64,000 nt of DNA from Magicicada septendecula (GCA_034769895.1 JAWRYS010001480.1:1-64000); one strand, 5' to 3'. Positions 43,674-53,900 are shown, counted from the first letter of the stretch. The notes: a model not told the origin generated them from the sequence alone. Translations and numbers: made by a program.

Positions 43674-44123
43674 TGTTACACCGGTCTACTGATCGTCGTA
43701 GGTACAGTGGAAAACAAAATACAACACACCAATTAAGTCACTAAGCACCAGTTTAATTATCACAATTAAACAGTTTGTAATCAACAAGATAGTCTCTTAC
43801 AACAAATCAAATAAAAATTGTTCACACACAATAAAAATGTCAACTAACATAAAACACAATTGTATTACAAGTGTCCCGCACAATTATAAAACACGTAACA
43901 CTTCGCCACAATACTTTGAACCGCACTGTGTAAAACGCCTGACAGTAACTGAACTAAGCGCCGTTGCAGTCTTCTATTTATACCCTTCTGAGATTCCAGC
44001 GTATTCCATAATGCATCTCTACTAGAAAACACTAGAACATAATTTAATGCGGCCTTGAACACAGTGTGTGCGGACCGGTATGCTCTGGAAAAGTCTCGTT
44101 GGGGACACGTGACAAGTGTCACA
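43674..44123 (-). repeat. Lone LTR related to element D
   Basis: Similar over most of its length to the LTR at 60671-61207: TGTTAC start, GGTACAGTGGAAA, CACCAATTAAGTCACTAA, AACAAATCAAATAAAA, TATTCCATAATGC. It is clearly diverged, the right end is approximate, and no PBS or internal region adjoins it, so it is a solo or orphan LTR. Confidence 0.6.
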
Positions 44124-44159
44124 TAATTGTCCTTCATCTCAAAGTATCAGCATTACACG

Positions 44160-44193
44160 CGCGCGTGCGCACACACACACACACACACACACA
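44160..44193 (+). repeat. (CG)/(CA)n microsatellite
   Basis: A short GCGCGTGCG stretch followed by CA repeats, at the 5' break of the BEL/Pao fragment. Confidence 0.9.
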
Positions 44194-44200
44194 CATTACA

Positions 44201-45265
44201 GCCGGATTTCACTGGAATAGCCGAGAAACACGTCAGGTCATAAGAACCATAATTTGGAAATGTCTTCCTTGTTTCAGGGCGTGTCCTCGCCCCACCAACC
44301 CGTTAATGGGGGATCTGCCAATTCCTAGGGTTAATCCAGCACCTCCATTTTATTCTTCCGGCATGGATTATGCTGGCCCTTTTATGGTACGGGCTTACGC
44401 TGTTCGGAAGGCACCTATAGTCAAAGCTTATCTATGCATTTTCATCTGCTTAGCCACTAAAGCAGTTCACTTTGAAGTAGCTATGGATCTTTCAACTCCA
44501 CAGTTTATTGATGTGTTGAGGCGGTTTATTAGTCGTCGTGGTGCTCCTAAAACACTGTATTCAGATTGTGACAGGAATTTTGTGGGGTTGCACTCCGAAC
44601 TTAAACGGGAGCTCAAAAATGTTCTTTCCAATCCTGACATGTCAGCTCAGATAACAGCTTTTGCTGTTGATAACAACATTGAGATTAAATTTATCCATCC
44701 GTCTGCCCCTCATCAGGGTGCCTTGTGGGAACGGGCTGTCCAGTCGGCCAAGTTTCATGTGAAACGCATGATTGGGACCAGGTCATTGACTGTAGCGGAA
44801 TTTTCGTCATTATGCATTCGTATTGAGGCAATCTTAAATTCCCGTCCTTTAACTGCCCTATCTTCTGATCCAAGTGATTACCAGGCTTTAACGCCTGGTC
44901 ATTTTCTGGTTGGCCGCCCCATTACCGCGCCCCCGGAAGCTGAAGTCTCGTTAAATGAAGGGACCGTCCGTCATTACAAACAAATTGCCACTTTGCTCCA
45001 AGCATTTTGGAAAAGGTGGCGTTTGGAATACTTGACGGCACTTTATGTCAGATCGAAGTGGTCGTCTAAGTCCAGAAACTTAATAGTTGGGGACCTGGTG
45101 GTTATGGAGGAACAGAATTCTCCTCCCCTGATGTGGCCTCTTGGCCGTGTCTCAGCTGTGTTTCCGGGGAGCGACAGGGTTGTTCGTCGCGCTTCAGTCA
45201 AAACTTCCGCAGGTTCTTTTGAACGACCTGGTATCAAATTATACAGGTTGCCTATATCTTCGTGA
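44201..45265 (+). CDS. BEL/Pao-type integrase with C-terminal DUF5641-like domain (fragment)
   Basis: An open frame of about 355 codons without stops, starting just after a CA repeat and ending at TGA 45263-45265. It covers the C-terminal part of a BEL/Pao Pol: a C-x-x-C remnant (CLPCFRACPRP), LMGDLPIPRV, then the integrase catalytic core with D in GMDYAGPF, D in YSDCDRNFVG and E in LWERAVQSAK. The C-terminal domain typical of the clade follows (RSKWSSKSRNLIVGDLVV, PPLMWPLGRV, PGSDRVVRR, IKLYRLP). Gag, protease and reverse transcriptase are absent in the window and no upstream LTR was found. It is probably a 5'-truncated transposon piece; an open frame of this length could also reflect youth or, less likely, co-option. 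Confidence 0.85.
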   Translation, partial: AGFHWNSRETRQVIRTIIWKCLPCFRACPRPTNPLMGDLPIPRVNPAPPFYSSGMDYAGPFMVRAYAVRKAPIVKAYLCIFICLATKAVHFEVAMDLSTPQFIDVLRRFISRRGAPKTLYSDCDRNFVGLHSELKRELKNVLSNPDMSAQITAFAVDNNIEIKFIHPSAPHQGALWERAVQSAKFHVKRMIGTRSLTVAEFSSLCIRIEAILNSRPLTALSSDPSDYQALTPGHFLVGRPITAPPEAEVSLNEGTVRHYKQIATLLQAFWKRWRLEYLTALYVRSKWSSKSRNLIVGDLVVMEEQNSPPLMWPLGRVSAVFPGSDRVVRRASVKTSAGSFERPGIKLYRLPISS

Positions 45266-46190
45266 TTGGGTTTGTCTTGTTTTCAGGTGAGCAGAATTAG
45301 TTTTAATGATTGTGTTGTGGACTTACTTGACACTTTTCTGGGATTTCCCAGGTGGTTCCTTCCAGCTGTTGTCCGCATTGAAGTTTACATTGTGGAATGT
45401 TTCTGGCATGGCGTTGTACCAGTCTATTGGGAGTTATGGATGCTCAACAAATCAACAACAACAAAATAAGTAAAAAAAAAAATGATAAAAAAAGGAATAA
45501 AGGGAACAAAAAATAAAAAATAAAATGTAAAAAACTAGGGAATATTAACTAAGTTGATTTGCTGAGTTTTAAGTTGTGTTTGGCTGGGCCATTGTTTATT
45601 CCATGTTGTTGGGTTTTGTCTGCTCTACCCGAACCTTTGGATTGCTCGCCTGGTCGGTGCGCCCGCGGCGGAGTTGTTCGGCATGTTTTTCTAATTAATT
45701 GCATGTTTTGCATGTTTTCTGTATGTTTGTATTTTCTTGTGTTTGCGTGTGACCCCCTCCTATGTTGGAGGGTAATTTTTCAGAGAGAGTTCCTGTTCAC
45801 TAAAAACCAAATTTGTAATGTATTTTGGCCATTTCTTTTGGTGTAGTTGGTTGTTGACCCATTGCGGTCAATGGGGCCGGTCTTCGATATTTCGGATCGA
45901 ACCAGTCAATAATTTTCATTTTCCGAAGTTGGCACTATGGCTTTGGTAGAGTCAATGCATGCACTGCGCCTGAAGCCTTAGGTCGTTCGCCAACCTTTGT
46001 AGTGTTAACATCCACGAGCCGGACTCTTCAGCAGGTAGAAATCCTTTGCATGTAACCCGTCCTCTTCCCAACCAGTCTGTCCTGCCTGAGTGTCAGGATC
46101 AACCCATTCTCGTGAGATTACGGTAAGTCATTTTACTATTAATTATTTCTCGTTAGCAATTCTGCATGTTACGCTGCTATAGAGCTCACC
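45266..46190 (+). other. BEL/Pao fragment 3' flank
   Basis: Non-coding. It probably includes the 3' untranslated region and perhaps LTR sequence of the BEL/Pao element. A stretch from about 45842 (TGTAGTTGGTTGTTGACCC) could be an LTR start, but no partner copy exists here to confirm it. A-rich runs lie at 45470-45530. Confidence 0.4.
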
Positions 46191-46199
46191 AGAGGCTAT

Positions 46200-46914
46200 C
46201 AATTATACTGTAAGAAAAGCGTCTTACCTTCAGACTGTCTAAATAATATCGTACACACCAACATAAAATATGTTTTTCATTGGCCAAGGTATGTTGATGA
46301 TATATTTTGTATCTGGACGGGAACAGATAGACAGCTCCATATGTTCCTAGATTATATTAATTCCTTTTATAGTAGCGTACAATTTACACTTAAAACAGAA
46401 AATATGAAAAGTTAAAATTTTTTTGGATCTTACCATTACTAGGTCACAAAATAATCTTAGTTTTCAGATATATAGAAAACCTACTTTTACAGACACCGTT
46501 ATACACAAACAATCACTAACATCATGGCACATAAAATTAAGCAGTTTTCATGCAAAGGTTAATCGTCTCCTTATAGTTCCTTTATCCAAAGGAAATTTCA
46601 ATAAAGAGGTAGATATTATAAAAGCCATAGCACAAAATAACGGTTATGATGAAAGAATAATTGACTCTTTAATTTAAAAAAACAGAAGAAAATTACTTTA
46701 AAAGAATTTTATTCCATAGAGCCAGATCAGGGTAACAAAAAATTTTACTTAACAAATTACATTCCGTGTATAACAGATAAGATTAATAATAGGTTAAAAA
46801 ACCATGGTCTTAACATGGTATCAGTAAACAAACGTAATTTTTTTTCACTACTAGTCAATAATAAAGAAAAATCAAACACACTGGAGAAAAATGGAGTTTA
46901 TGAAATACACTGTG
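46200..46914 (+). pseudogene. Penelope-like element copy 2, reverse transcriptase part
   Basis: Reading NNIVHTNIKYVFHWPRYVDD then IFCIWTG gives the Penelope-type catalytic motif (YVDD). A frameshift at about 46414 is followed by LDLTITRSQNNLSFQIYRKP and KGNFNKEVDIIKAIAQNNGY, a typical thumb/linker segment. It then decays through stops to the start of the endonuclease domain (EKNGVYEIHC). It is cut at AAATACACTGTG (46903-46914) by a Jockey insertion and resumes at 54144. The left boundary is approximate. Confidence 0.75.
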
Positions 46915-47676
46915 ATGGATGGATGACTGATGCGCGGGCGTCTTGTGCCCTAATTTGTGTGCGTTGTCCAGGCCTAGGCCTGAAGAACGCCAGGTGCCAA
47001 CAGGTCAGCGCGGTCGTTTGCTCTGCACAAGGGAGTTAAGGTGTAGTCCGCGGGTCCATGATAAATTACATGGCCACCACAGAGGCAAGCTTGAGCTTTT
47101 GCTTCAGCCAATTGTCCCGCCGAGGCGCGACACCATGGTCCCCTCAGGCTAGCCTTTGGGAACATAGTGACGCACTGGCGAGGACAAGAGGCTCGAGCGC
47201 CCTAGGGCGTCGGCTGAAACGGTAAGGAATGACTCCGAGACAGCTAGCTTCCGCAAGGTAGGCACTTGCACAACCTCGTGGGAGCCTGTGTCTCTGGTCA
47301 TTACCCTGCCAAATCAGCAAAGCAGGTGCTGACGGGGATCTTAGTGGTCATGGCTTCAGCCAATTGCATCGCCTGGTCGCGGCTCCTTGGTCTCCGAGGA
47401 CATAGCCCAATGAAACTTAGAGGCACGCTGGCGAGGACAAGAGGCTCGACCGCCCGAAGGCGGCGGCCGAGTAGGAGGGACTCGTCACTGGGGCAGTCGG
47501 CTCTCACAAGGAAGGCATTTGCACAACCTCAAAACCTCGTGGGAGCCCGTGTCCCAGATCAAAGCCCTGCCGAATCAGCAAAGCCGATGCTGGCAATAAA
47601 TCTATCCAATCCAATCTGCCGCAGCATGATTGACTACAGTGTCGGCAGGCGCAGGTAGTTAATGTTTGTGATCATT

Positions 47677-48021
47677 TCAGTCTCCAGAAAGTTGGGGGGT
47701 TCGTTGCTGGGGTTCATGTGATGAACTAAGGGGGTCGTCTAACAGTGGCCTAGGGCACCTGACGTGGTGAGGGGGCGGTGCATTCTCCACGCTATTCAGC
47801 CTTTGGAGGTGTGGATAAGGGGACTCGCCTGCCTTGGCGAACAAATTCGTTGCCAAGGACCAGACGAAGACCTCTAAGGTGGGAACACGGAGGCCCCGGT
47901 GAATGGCAGAATTTCGCACATACCACGAGGATCCCGTGAGGGAGTGTAGGGTCCAGTTCTGAAAGGTAGTCAGCCTATGCCTGTTGGTGGCCGACAGGAG
48001 AGGCCACCAAGCGGGCGCCGC
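47677..48021 (-). pseudogene. Jockey ORF2, C-terminal part
   Basis: Minus-strand translation gives NRHRLTTFQNWTLHSLTG then WYVRNSAIHRGLRVPTLEV and ends at a stop near 47677. This matches the conserved tail of Jockey-clade reverse transcriptases (NRHRLQ...QN, YVRN..IHRDL). The preceding segment (TYxAAPAWW) is split by the fold-back insertion at 48039-48240. Confidence 0.8.
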
Positions 48022-48073
48022 ATAAGTGAGTACTATTTCTTTTATGAATTTGCTAACTGCTATAATTTTTATT

Positions 48074-48119
48074 GTTCGACTAAGCTTTTCGTCATCACTG
48101 ACATCATCAGGTCTTAAAC
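48074..48119 (-). ncRNA. Candidate type-I hammerhead ribozyme (left arm, minus strand)
   Basis: Minus-strand order: GUUU-AA-GAC, core CUGAUGA, a single U, stem II GUCA-GUGA-UGAC, core GAAA, the palindrome AAGCUU (sharing the last A of GAAA) ending in UA as a possible cleavage dinucleotide, then GUC-GAAC. GAC pairs with GUC and GUUU with GAAC, giving a helix I with a small internal bulge. The very short palindromic helix III suggests activity as a dimer, as described for Penelope-associated hammerheads. Position H17 would be A, less common than C. Confidence 0.5.
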
Positions 48120-48125
48120 AACGAA

Positions 48126-48176
48126 GTTTAGGTTAAGACCTGATGATATCAGTGATGACGAAAAGCTTAGTCGAAC
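48126..48176 (+). ncRNA. Candidate hammerhead motif (right arm, plus strand, one stem mismatch)
   Basis: Same architecture as the left-arm motif on the opposite strand, but stem II reads AUCA-GUGA-UGAC (one A-C mismatch) and the helix I bulge is longer (AGGUUAA). Probably weaker than the left-arm copy. Confidence 0.4.
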
Positions 48177-48257
48177 AATAAAAATTATAGCAGTTAGCAA
48201 ATTCATAAAAGAAATAGAAGGATGGCTGCTAATTTAAACAATAAGTGAGTACTATTT

Positions 48258-49608
48258 GGAGGAACAGTAGATACAATGTAAGTTTGGTACGGACAGCCAG
48301 GCAGCTGTTCCGCGAAAGCATAGGTGAGATTTTGGCTCTGACGCCTCGAGCCTTGTTGAGGGTTGCGGTCACGTGGGCGTTGAAGTTTAGGTGCCGATCA
48401 AGCCGAACACCTAGGTACTTCACCGTCTCAGTCCAGTTGATGGGTCTCCCCTCTAAGGAAAGGGATTGGCATCGGGAAATGGACTTATGAGTAAAGCAGA
48501 TCACCTCGGATTTCTCCGTATTGATCGCTACCCGCCACGTCCTTAGCCAGTCCAGAAGCATAGCCAACTGGCGTTGTAACATTACGCTCGTCCGCCAAGG
48601 CGAAAGCGAGCTAAAATGAAACAATGCATCGTCGGCAAATAGAGATAACGTGACCCCGGGATAAACAGGCAGATCGTTCGTGTACAGTACATACAGAACG
48701 GGGCCGAGGACTGATCCTTGTGGTACGCCGGCGGCGACAGGGCGAACCCGAGAGAACGCCCCATCTACGCTGATCATGAAGGTGCGATCCGTAAGATAGG
48801 ATCAGAGCAAGTGGACGATAGGTGCCGGGAGTGGCGAATGCGTCAGTTTGTAGAGCAGGCCTTCGTGCCAGACTTTATCGAAGGCTTTGCTCACATCCAA
48901 CAGGACGGCGCCTGTTGCCTGATGATTGTTGGTGGCGTCTGCTAGGCAGGTTACAACCCGCACTAGCTGAAGAGTGTCGAGTGCCTCGGCCTAAACCCAA
49001 ACAGCTCCTCGTGGATGAAACCATCCACCAGGGGCCGAATACGGGCCAGGAGAAGGTGCTTGAATACCTTCGAGATTACTGACAATAGTGATATCGGGCG
49101 GTAGCTTCCAGGTAGCGTGGGCGGCTTTTTGGGTTTCTGGATCATGATGACATTAGCGGTTTTCCACAGGCGGGGGAAGTACCTCAGCTGGAGACAAGAG
49201 CAGCTGGAGACAGGAGTTGAACAGCTCAAGAAGAACGTCAACTGCCGAAGGCAGGAGATTCTGCAACGCAGTGGCGCCGATGTGATCGGGGCCAGGGGCC
49301 TTTCTCTTCTTCAGTCGGCTAATGACAGACGCAAGGTCTTCCTCGTCGACCAAATTAGGAGGATCACTGGGGGGAGCAGAAAAGTATCCAGATAGGAAAT
49401 CCCTGACGGCGGCCGTATGAGCTGGGTCAGAGATGCCTCTATGGATGGTGAACTGTTCCTCAATACAGTCGGCGAAGACTTCCGCCTTGCCTTCTGCAGA
49501 GTATAAAGTGCCGTCCGGGGTATTCAAGGGATGGCAAGTCCTCTTTTCGCCTTTTAGTCTACCAGCGGCTCTCCATACGGAGGCGTGGTCGACTTCCAAG
49601 GACTCCAA
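48258..49608 (-). pseudogene. Jockey ORF2, reverse transcriptase core (frameshifted)
   Basis: From right to left on the minus strand: KKRKAPGPDHIGATALQNLL (49153-49608), GSYRPISLLSVISKVFKHLL and HEELFGFRPRHST (48963-49241), then VLLDVSKAFDKVWHEGLLYK, AAGVPQGSVLGPVLYVLYTN and the catalytic LSLFADDALF (48229-48777). These are canonical non-LTR reverse transcriptase blocks. At least three frameshifts or stops separate them, so the gene is dead. Confidence 0.88.
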
Positions 49609-49696
49609 ATAGGAGTCCCATCGATCCGCGTTTACGTCAAGCAGAAGCTGCGAGACGTGTTCCGACTGGGCTCGAAATCGCCAACTAGCGGCAGGG

Positions 49697-50656
49697 TCAC
49701 GGGTATGCTGCCATCTGCGGGTGGAGCTGGCGCCATAATCGGATGTCTTGGAGAACTTCCGCAGGAAGGTCGGAGCGTTTGTTACTCATAGGAACAGTAT
49801 AAGTGTGCTTGTCCATTGCAGACTGGACGAGGTCCTGGAGTTGATGTACCCGGAGATCCACGTCGTCAGAAGAGACGAGTGGGTCCGGAGCGGCAGATGG
49901 CAACTGCCTGGCCAGATCATCGTGATAGGATCACCAATTGACTCTCCTAACAGGACGATCGGGAAGTCGGGGTGAGACCGACGGCAGCAAGACAGTTACA
50001 AGCAGGGGGTCGTGATCGGACGAGAGGTCCGACACCACGCTAACTTGTAGATGAAAGGGGATGGCCTTGACAATTACAATATCAAGGACATCCGGCAGAT
50101 AACCCGCAAGGGGAAAGTGTGTCGGTTCGGATGGGCCGATGATGAGGACACTGGGATCACCTTCGACAGCCCTACGGAGAGAATTGCCGTAGGGGTTTGA
50201 CGTTCTGCCGTTCCAAGAGGGATGCTTGGCGTTAAGGTCTCCGTCTACGATGGTTGGGAGATCGCTGTCTAGGAAGGCGTCCCACTCCTCGTGCAGAGGA
50301 GCTCGATGGCCGGGCGGGAGGTACGCAGAAACAAAGCGCACCTCCAGGCCGGCAACATCGAGCGCCACAGCACATGCTTCGATGAGGGTCGTTGCAGGGG
50401 CAGGGAGTTCTCTATGAGAGTTCCGCCTGTGGACTAAGATCACCACTCCGCCAGATGCGATGTGGCGATCGGGACCATTCCTGTCTTTCCTGTAGCAAGC
50501 ATAGGCTGGCAGGGAAAATCGATGATTAGGGACAAGATGTGCTTCAGAGAGGAGTACGACATCTGCGTCGTACTCCACAAGGAAAGCTGCCAGTTCGGCC
50601 CGACGCGCCGGAACACCATCGGCATTCCACGCAACGAATTGAAACTGTCTAGCCAT
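49697..50656 (-). pseudogene. Jockey ORF2, AP-endonuclease domain and linker
   Basis: Starts at the ATG at 50656-50654 (MARQFQFVAWNADGV), overlapping the ORF1 stop by 8 nt (ATGGCTAG). Endonuclease motifs are present: VAWNADG, VVLLSEAHL, DGDLNAKHPSWN and SDLSSDHDPLLV, covering the catalytic Asn, Glu, Asp and His of exonuclease-III-like nucleases that nick the target. The domain is open to a stop at 49931. The same frame continues through DLRVHQLQDLVQSAMDKHTY to a second stop at 49697 before the frame is lost. Confidence 0.88.
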
Positions 50657-51490
50657 GGTTAGATGCAGGGACAAACAGGGCGATCAAGGATCTTAGGATC
50701 ACCATGAGTATAGTCGGGACATCCCGAGCAGCACGAATTTGCGGGACAATGCCGCTGACCCAGGCCATCAGCTGAGCCTCAGTGACCAATGGTGAACCAC
50801 CGGCCACAGGGGCCTGACTAGCCAGCGCTGGGGCCGCAGAAGGTGCAGATGCCACCTCCAGGGGAGGTTGGGCAGTTGGAGCTGGCTCCTCGGGGGCTGG
50901 CGAGACTTCCATGGAAGTCGCAGGGGACTGGGCAACAGAAGCAGGCTCCTGGCCGGGTAGATGCTGGGCTGCCGGAGGGGCGTTGTTAGCCTCCGGGTAT
51001 AGTTGTTTTGCCACTAGTGGTTGTCTAGCCTTGCGCTTAAAGCGCCGTTTCTTAGGCGGCTGGGTCTGTGAGGGAGGTACTGCGGGCGTTGCCGCTTGAG
51101 GAGATGGCACTCCGGCAGGTGCTAAGGTTCTGGGGGCCACAGGGGGCGCTGTAGCGTAATTTATGGTTCCTCCATCGGCAGGTGCCGCACGAAGAGCCGT
51201 AGATGCCGAGATGGGTGGTTGGACTGCCGCCCGCTTCGAGGGTCTAGGAGCAGGGCGAGGAAGTTCAACCTGACGGTTTTGCTCCCGCTGCTGCTTCTTT
51301 AGGGCCTATTTAAAGTGATTACAACCCCTAAAGTTAGCCGGGTGACTGCCTCCGCAGTTGCAGCACGTCGCGGGCTGAGACTTCACAATGGGACAATTCT
51401 CGTTGTGGGCCTCTCCGCAGCGTACACAACGCAGCGGCATCTTACAAAAGGCCGATGAGTGGCCGAATCGCTGACATTGGAAGCACTACG
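50649..51490 (-). pseudogene. Jockey ORF1, zinc-knuckle and C-terminal part
   Basis: On the minus strand one frame gives three knuckles at about 51340-51486: C-x2-C-x4-H-x4-C (CFQCQRFGHSSAFC), CVRCGEAHNENC and CCNCGGSHPANFRGC, the usual Jockey-clade arrangement. A short broken stretch follows, then a Pro/Ala-rich, basic region (KKRRFKRKARQPL) and the C-terminal helix MAWVSGIVPQI...ILMVILRSLIALF ending at stop 50649. The protein would form RNA-binding particles. In-frame stops and shifts make it non-functional. Confidence 0.82.
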
Positions 51491-51962
51491 AAGGCCCAGG
51501 CTTACTATTGAATGCCCTAACCTGTACCCGGAGGCACAGAATGGTTTCCAGTTGATATACGTCAGCGAAGGAACCAACCTTCTGGAGTCTGATGTAAAAG
51601 GAATTGATTTTCCTCTTACGATCACCAGATAGGAGAGGGACGATGGAGGTAGGGAAGAAACCTTCTCCGCCAGATCCTCCCAGATCCACAAGATCGGTGT
51701 GTCATGGGGAATCCCGGACACCACAATCTTGAGTTCCCTCTCCTCAGGGAGGGGGAAGGTATGAAAAGCGCGACCGGAGTCGGCCACGAATTTCTGGCAA
51801 GGGCTTTTGGCCTCGATTTTCCCACACAGTACAACTTGTTTTGGCTCCCGAAGGAGGGTATGCCAGTCGCTGCACTGTGGCACGACGATTGGTGGTATCT
51901 TTGGTTGTTTAGGTGTTGGTTCTGGTACTGTGATTTCAGGGGAAGGTGATATGCGGCCTGCC
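51491..51962 (-). pseudogene. Jockey ORF1, central part
   Basis: Minus-strand reading continues from the other side of the nested insertion: SAGRISPSPEITVP...IVVSGIPHDTPILWIWEDL, a segment like the pre-zinc-knuckle domain of Jockey Gag proteins, then frameshifts into the zinc-knuckle frame at about 51560. Its join to 53156-53213 across the insertion is in frame. Confidence 0.7.
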
Positions 51963-51975
51963 GACACTGCAGCCA

Positions 51976-52971
51976 ATGAGACTGGTGGAAAGCATCACGG
52001 AAGCCGGGTGTCGGAGAGAACGGACCGTTGGCTGTTTCTTAGATGTTGAGAAAGCCTTCGACAGCGTATGGCATGATGGCCTGTTATTCAAACTTAGGGA
52101 AGTCCAGCTCCCGGACTGCTACCTCCATCTGGTTGCTAGCTTTCTGACGGAGAGGACCTTCTGCGTGAGAGTTGGCGATTCAGTCTCTTCCGAGAGGCGA
52201 ATCACAGCCGGCGTCCCTCAAGGTAGTGTTCTAGGCCCCCTTCTGTTATCGATCTACGTCAACGACGTGCCGAGACAGCCTGGAGTCCAGATGGCCCTCT
52301 TCGCTGACGACACGGCCGTATTTACGGCCGATCGTCATGAGGAAAGGGCCGTCCTACGACTGCAGCGCCAGCTCGTGGACTGGACTGAGAATTGGAGAGT
52401 GCTCCTCAACCCTACCAAGACTGTAGCCGTCGAATTCTCTAAGCGACGGAAGAACCCCGTTAGGCAACTACGTATCGGCAGAACGTACTTGCGCTGGTCC
52501 AACGAGGTCAAGTACCTCGGCTTACACCTCGACCGTTGGCTCACCTGGCGTACCCACGCACAGACAGTTCTTAAGCGAGCATCCACTTGCCTGTGCGCAC
52601 TGTTTCCACTCCTGATCAGCTCAGCCATGACCAGGAAATTGGGTAGGATGATCGTCGGCGCGTATCTGCTGCCGGTCATTACCTACGCCTGCCCGGTCTG
52701 GGGTTACCTCGCCGCAATGCATAAAAAGAAGTTGCAGAGCGTCCTCGACAAGGGGCTTCGGCTAGCGGCCAAAGTCCCCCGTCGCTTCTCATCTCGCCTT
52801 CTAAGGAGAGGACTTGGCGTCCGCTCCTTAGACGACACTTTCAGGCGGCTTGCACGCAAATTTTATGCACGTGCGGCGAGGTTCCCAGACAATCCTCTAG
52901 TGACTGGGCTGGGAAGGTACCGTATACGCCCAGGTGATTCGTGGAAACGCCCTCGGTGTATATTGCGCTAG
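51976..52971 (+). CDS. Reverse transcriptase C-terminal half (truncated Jockey)
   Basis: The frame is open from inside the target sequence to the stop at 52969-52971. Motifs: GCFLDVEKAFDSVWHDGLLF, ITAGVPQGSVLGPLLLSIYV, the catalytic MALFADDTAVF, LNPTKTVAVEF, VKYLGLHLDRWLTW, and a C-terminal region with YACPVWGY. The N-terminal fingers and endonuclease are missing, so it cannot act alone. The intact frame suggests recent insertion. Confidence 0.88.
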   Translation: MRLVESITEAGCRRERTVGCFLDVEKAFDSVWHDGLLFKLREVQLPDCYLHLVASFLTERTFCVRVGDSVSSERRITAGVPQGSVLGPLLLSIYVNDVPRQPGVQMALFADDTAVFTADRHEERAVLRLQRQLVDWTENWRVLLNPTKTVAVEFSKRRKNPVRQLRIGRTYLRWSNEVKYLGLHLDRWLTWRTHAQTVLKRASTCLCALFPLLISSAMTRKLGRMIVGAYLLPVITYACPVWGYLAAMHKKKLQSVLDKGLRLAAKVPRRFSSRLLRRGLGVRSLDDTFRRLARKFYARAARFPDNPLVTGLGRYRIRPGDSWKRPRCILR

Positions 52972-53142
52972 TGTAGGCTAGCACAACAGCCGAGAAAGGC
53001 CTGCTATAGAGCACACGCCCTACTTGGGCAGGGCCACAAGGCAGGAGCTCCAGATGGTAGCTCGGAACTCAGTTCCCGTGCGGTTCGTCTCTGCGACGCA
53101 CAACCGCAAAGCCCAGAGCAAAAAAAAAAAAAAGAAAAAAAA
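51976..53142 (+). mobile_element. 5'-truncated Jockey-type element, plus strand, nested in the first
   Basis: Flanked by GACACTGCAGCCA (51963-51975 and 53143-53155), with an A-rich tail at 53120-53142. It is 1.17 kb and begins inside the reverse transcriptase, the usual result of incomplete target-primed synthesis. It belongs to a different subfamily from its host element. Confidence 0.9.
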
Positions 53143-53155
53143 GACACTGCAGCCA

Positions 53156-53900
53156 CGGCTCGTTTCGCCAGGACAGTCCGTTTTGGGGACGTCGGCATGC
53201 TTCCACCGTTACCTCACCGTTTCCGGCTAGGCACGGGCTGGAAGCCGTCCTCCGTCTCCATCTCGGAGTCCGACGACAACGTAGCGCCGAAGGCTGCGGC
53301 ATAAGCGATGTATAGAGGGTCCTGAGAAGGACCAGCACAAGGCTGGTCCCTCACGGGAGGGTCAGATGATTGGTGGTCCTTAGCAGGACCAGCAGAAGGC
53401 TGGACCTGCAAAAGAACAGACGATTGGTGGCCCTTAGGAGGACCAGCAGAAGGCTGGTCCCCCACGGGATGGTCAGATGCATGGTGGCTCTCTGCAGGAT
53501 CGGCAGTATGCCGGACCTGCAAAGTAGCTGTAGATGGTTGGTGGTCCTTAGCAGGACCAACTGAAGGCTGGTCCCGCGAAGAATCTCCAGATGCTCGGCA
53601 GGCCTTAGAAGGACCTTCGCCGCGGACTGGGACATTATCAAGTTTAGTACCAGGACCAGCAGAAGGCTGAGCCCGCAAAAATTCGTCAGATGCTGGGTGG
53701 ACCTTAAAAGGACCATCGCCGCTCACTGCGGCAATTTCAGATTTTGGGGGAATTGTGGTAGGGATTCTTACTGTTGGTCCATCTGTGGAGCTTAGCTTAA
53801 TGCTTCGCAGTACAGATGGCTTCACCAAGGGGGCTACCCTGCCATCGGATATGTTATGGCCCCTAATTAGGGCCACAACTTTCTGCGGAAAGGGGCTCCC
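53156..53900 (-). pseudogene. Jockey ORF1, N-terminal part with internal peptide repeats
   Basis: The minus-strand frame (53876 down to a TAG at 53214, then continuing in the same frame to the nested insertion) is Pro/Ser/Asp-rich. It contains about six degenerate copies of a 20-24-residue unit of type DQPSAGPAKDHQSS (53330-53700). No structured domain is recognisable; repeat expansion may be slippage at the DNA level. The true start codon was not identified. Confidence 0.65.

Larger units (their letters stand above)
48039..48240. mobile_element. 202-bp fold-back retroelement with hammerhead-like motifs
   Basis: Two arms of about 79 bp (48039-48117 and 48132-48211) are near-perfect inverted copies around a loop of about 14 bp, followed by a 29-bp tail (48212-48240). 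It is flanked by the 17-bp duplication ATAAGTGAGTACTATTT (48022-48038 and 48241-48257), and its removal restores the Jockey reading frame. The long duplication and asymmetric tail point to target-primed reverse transcription. No protein coding. Confidence 0.85.
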
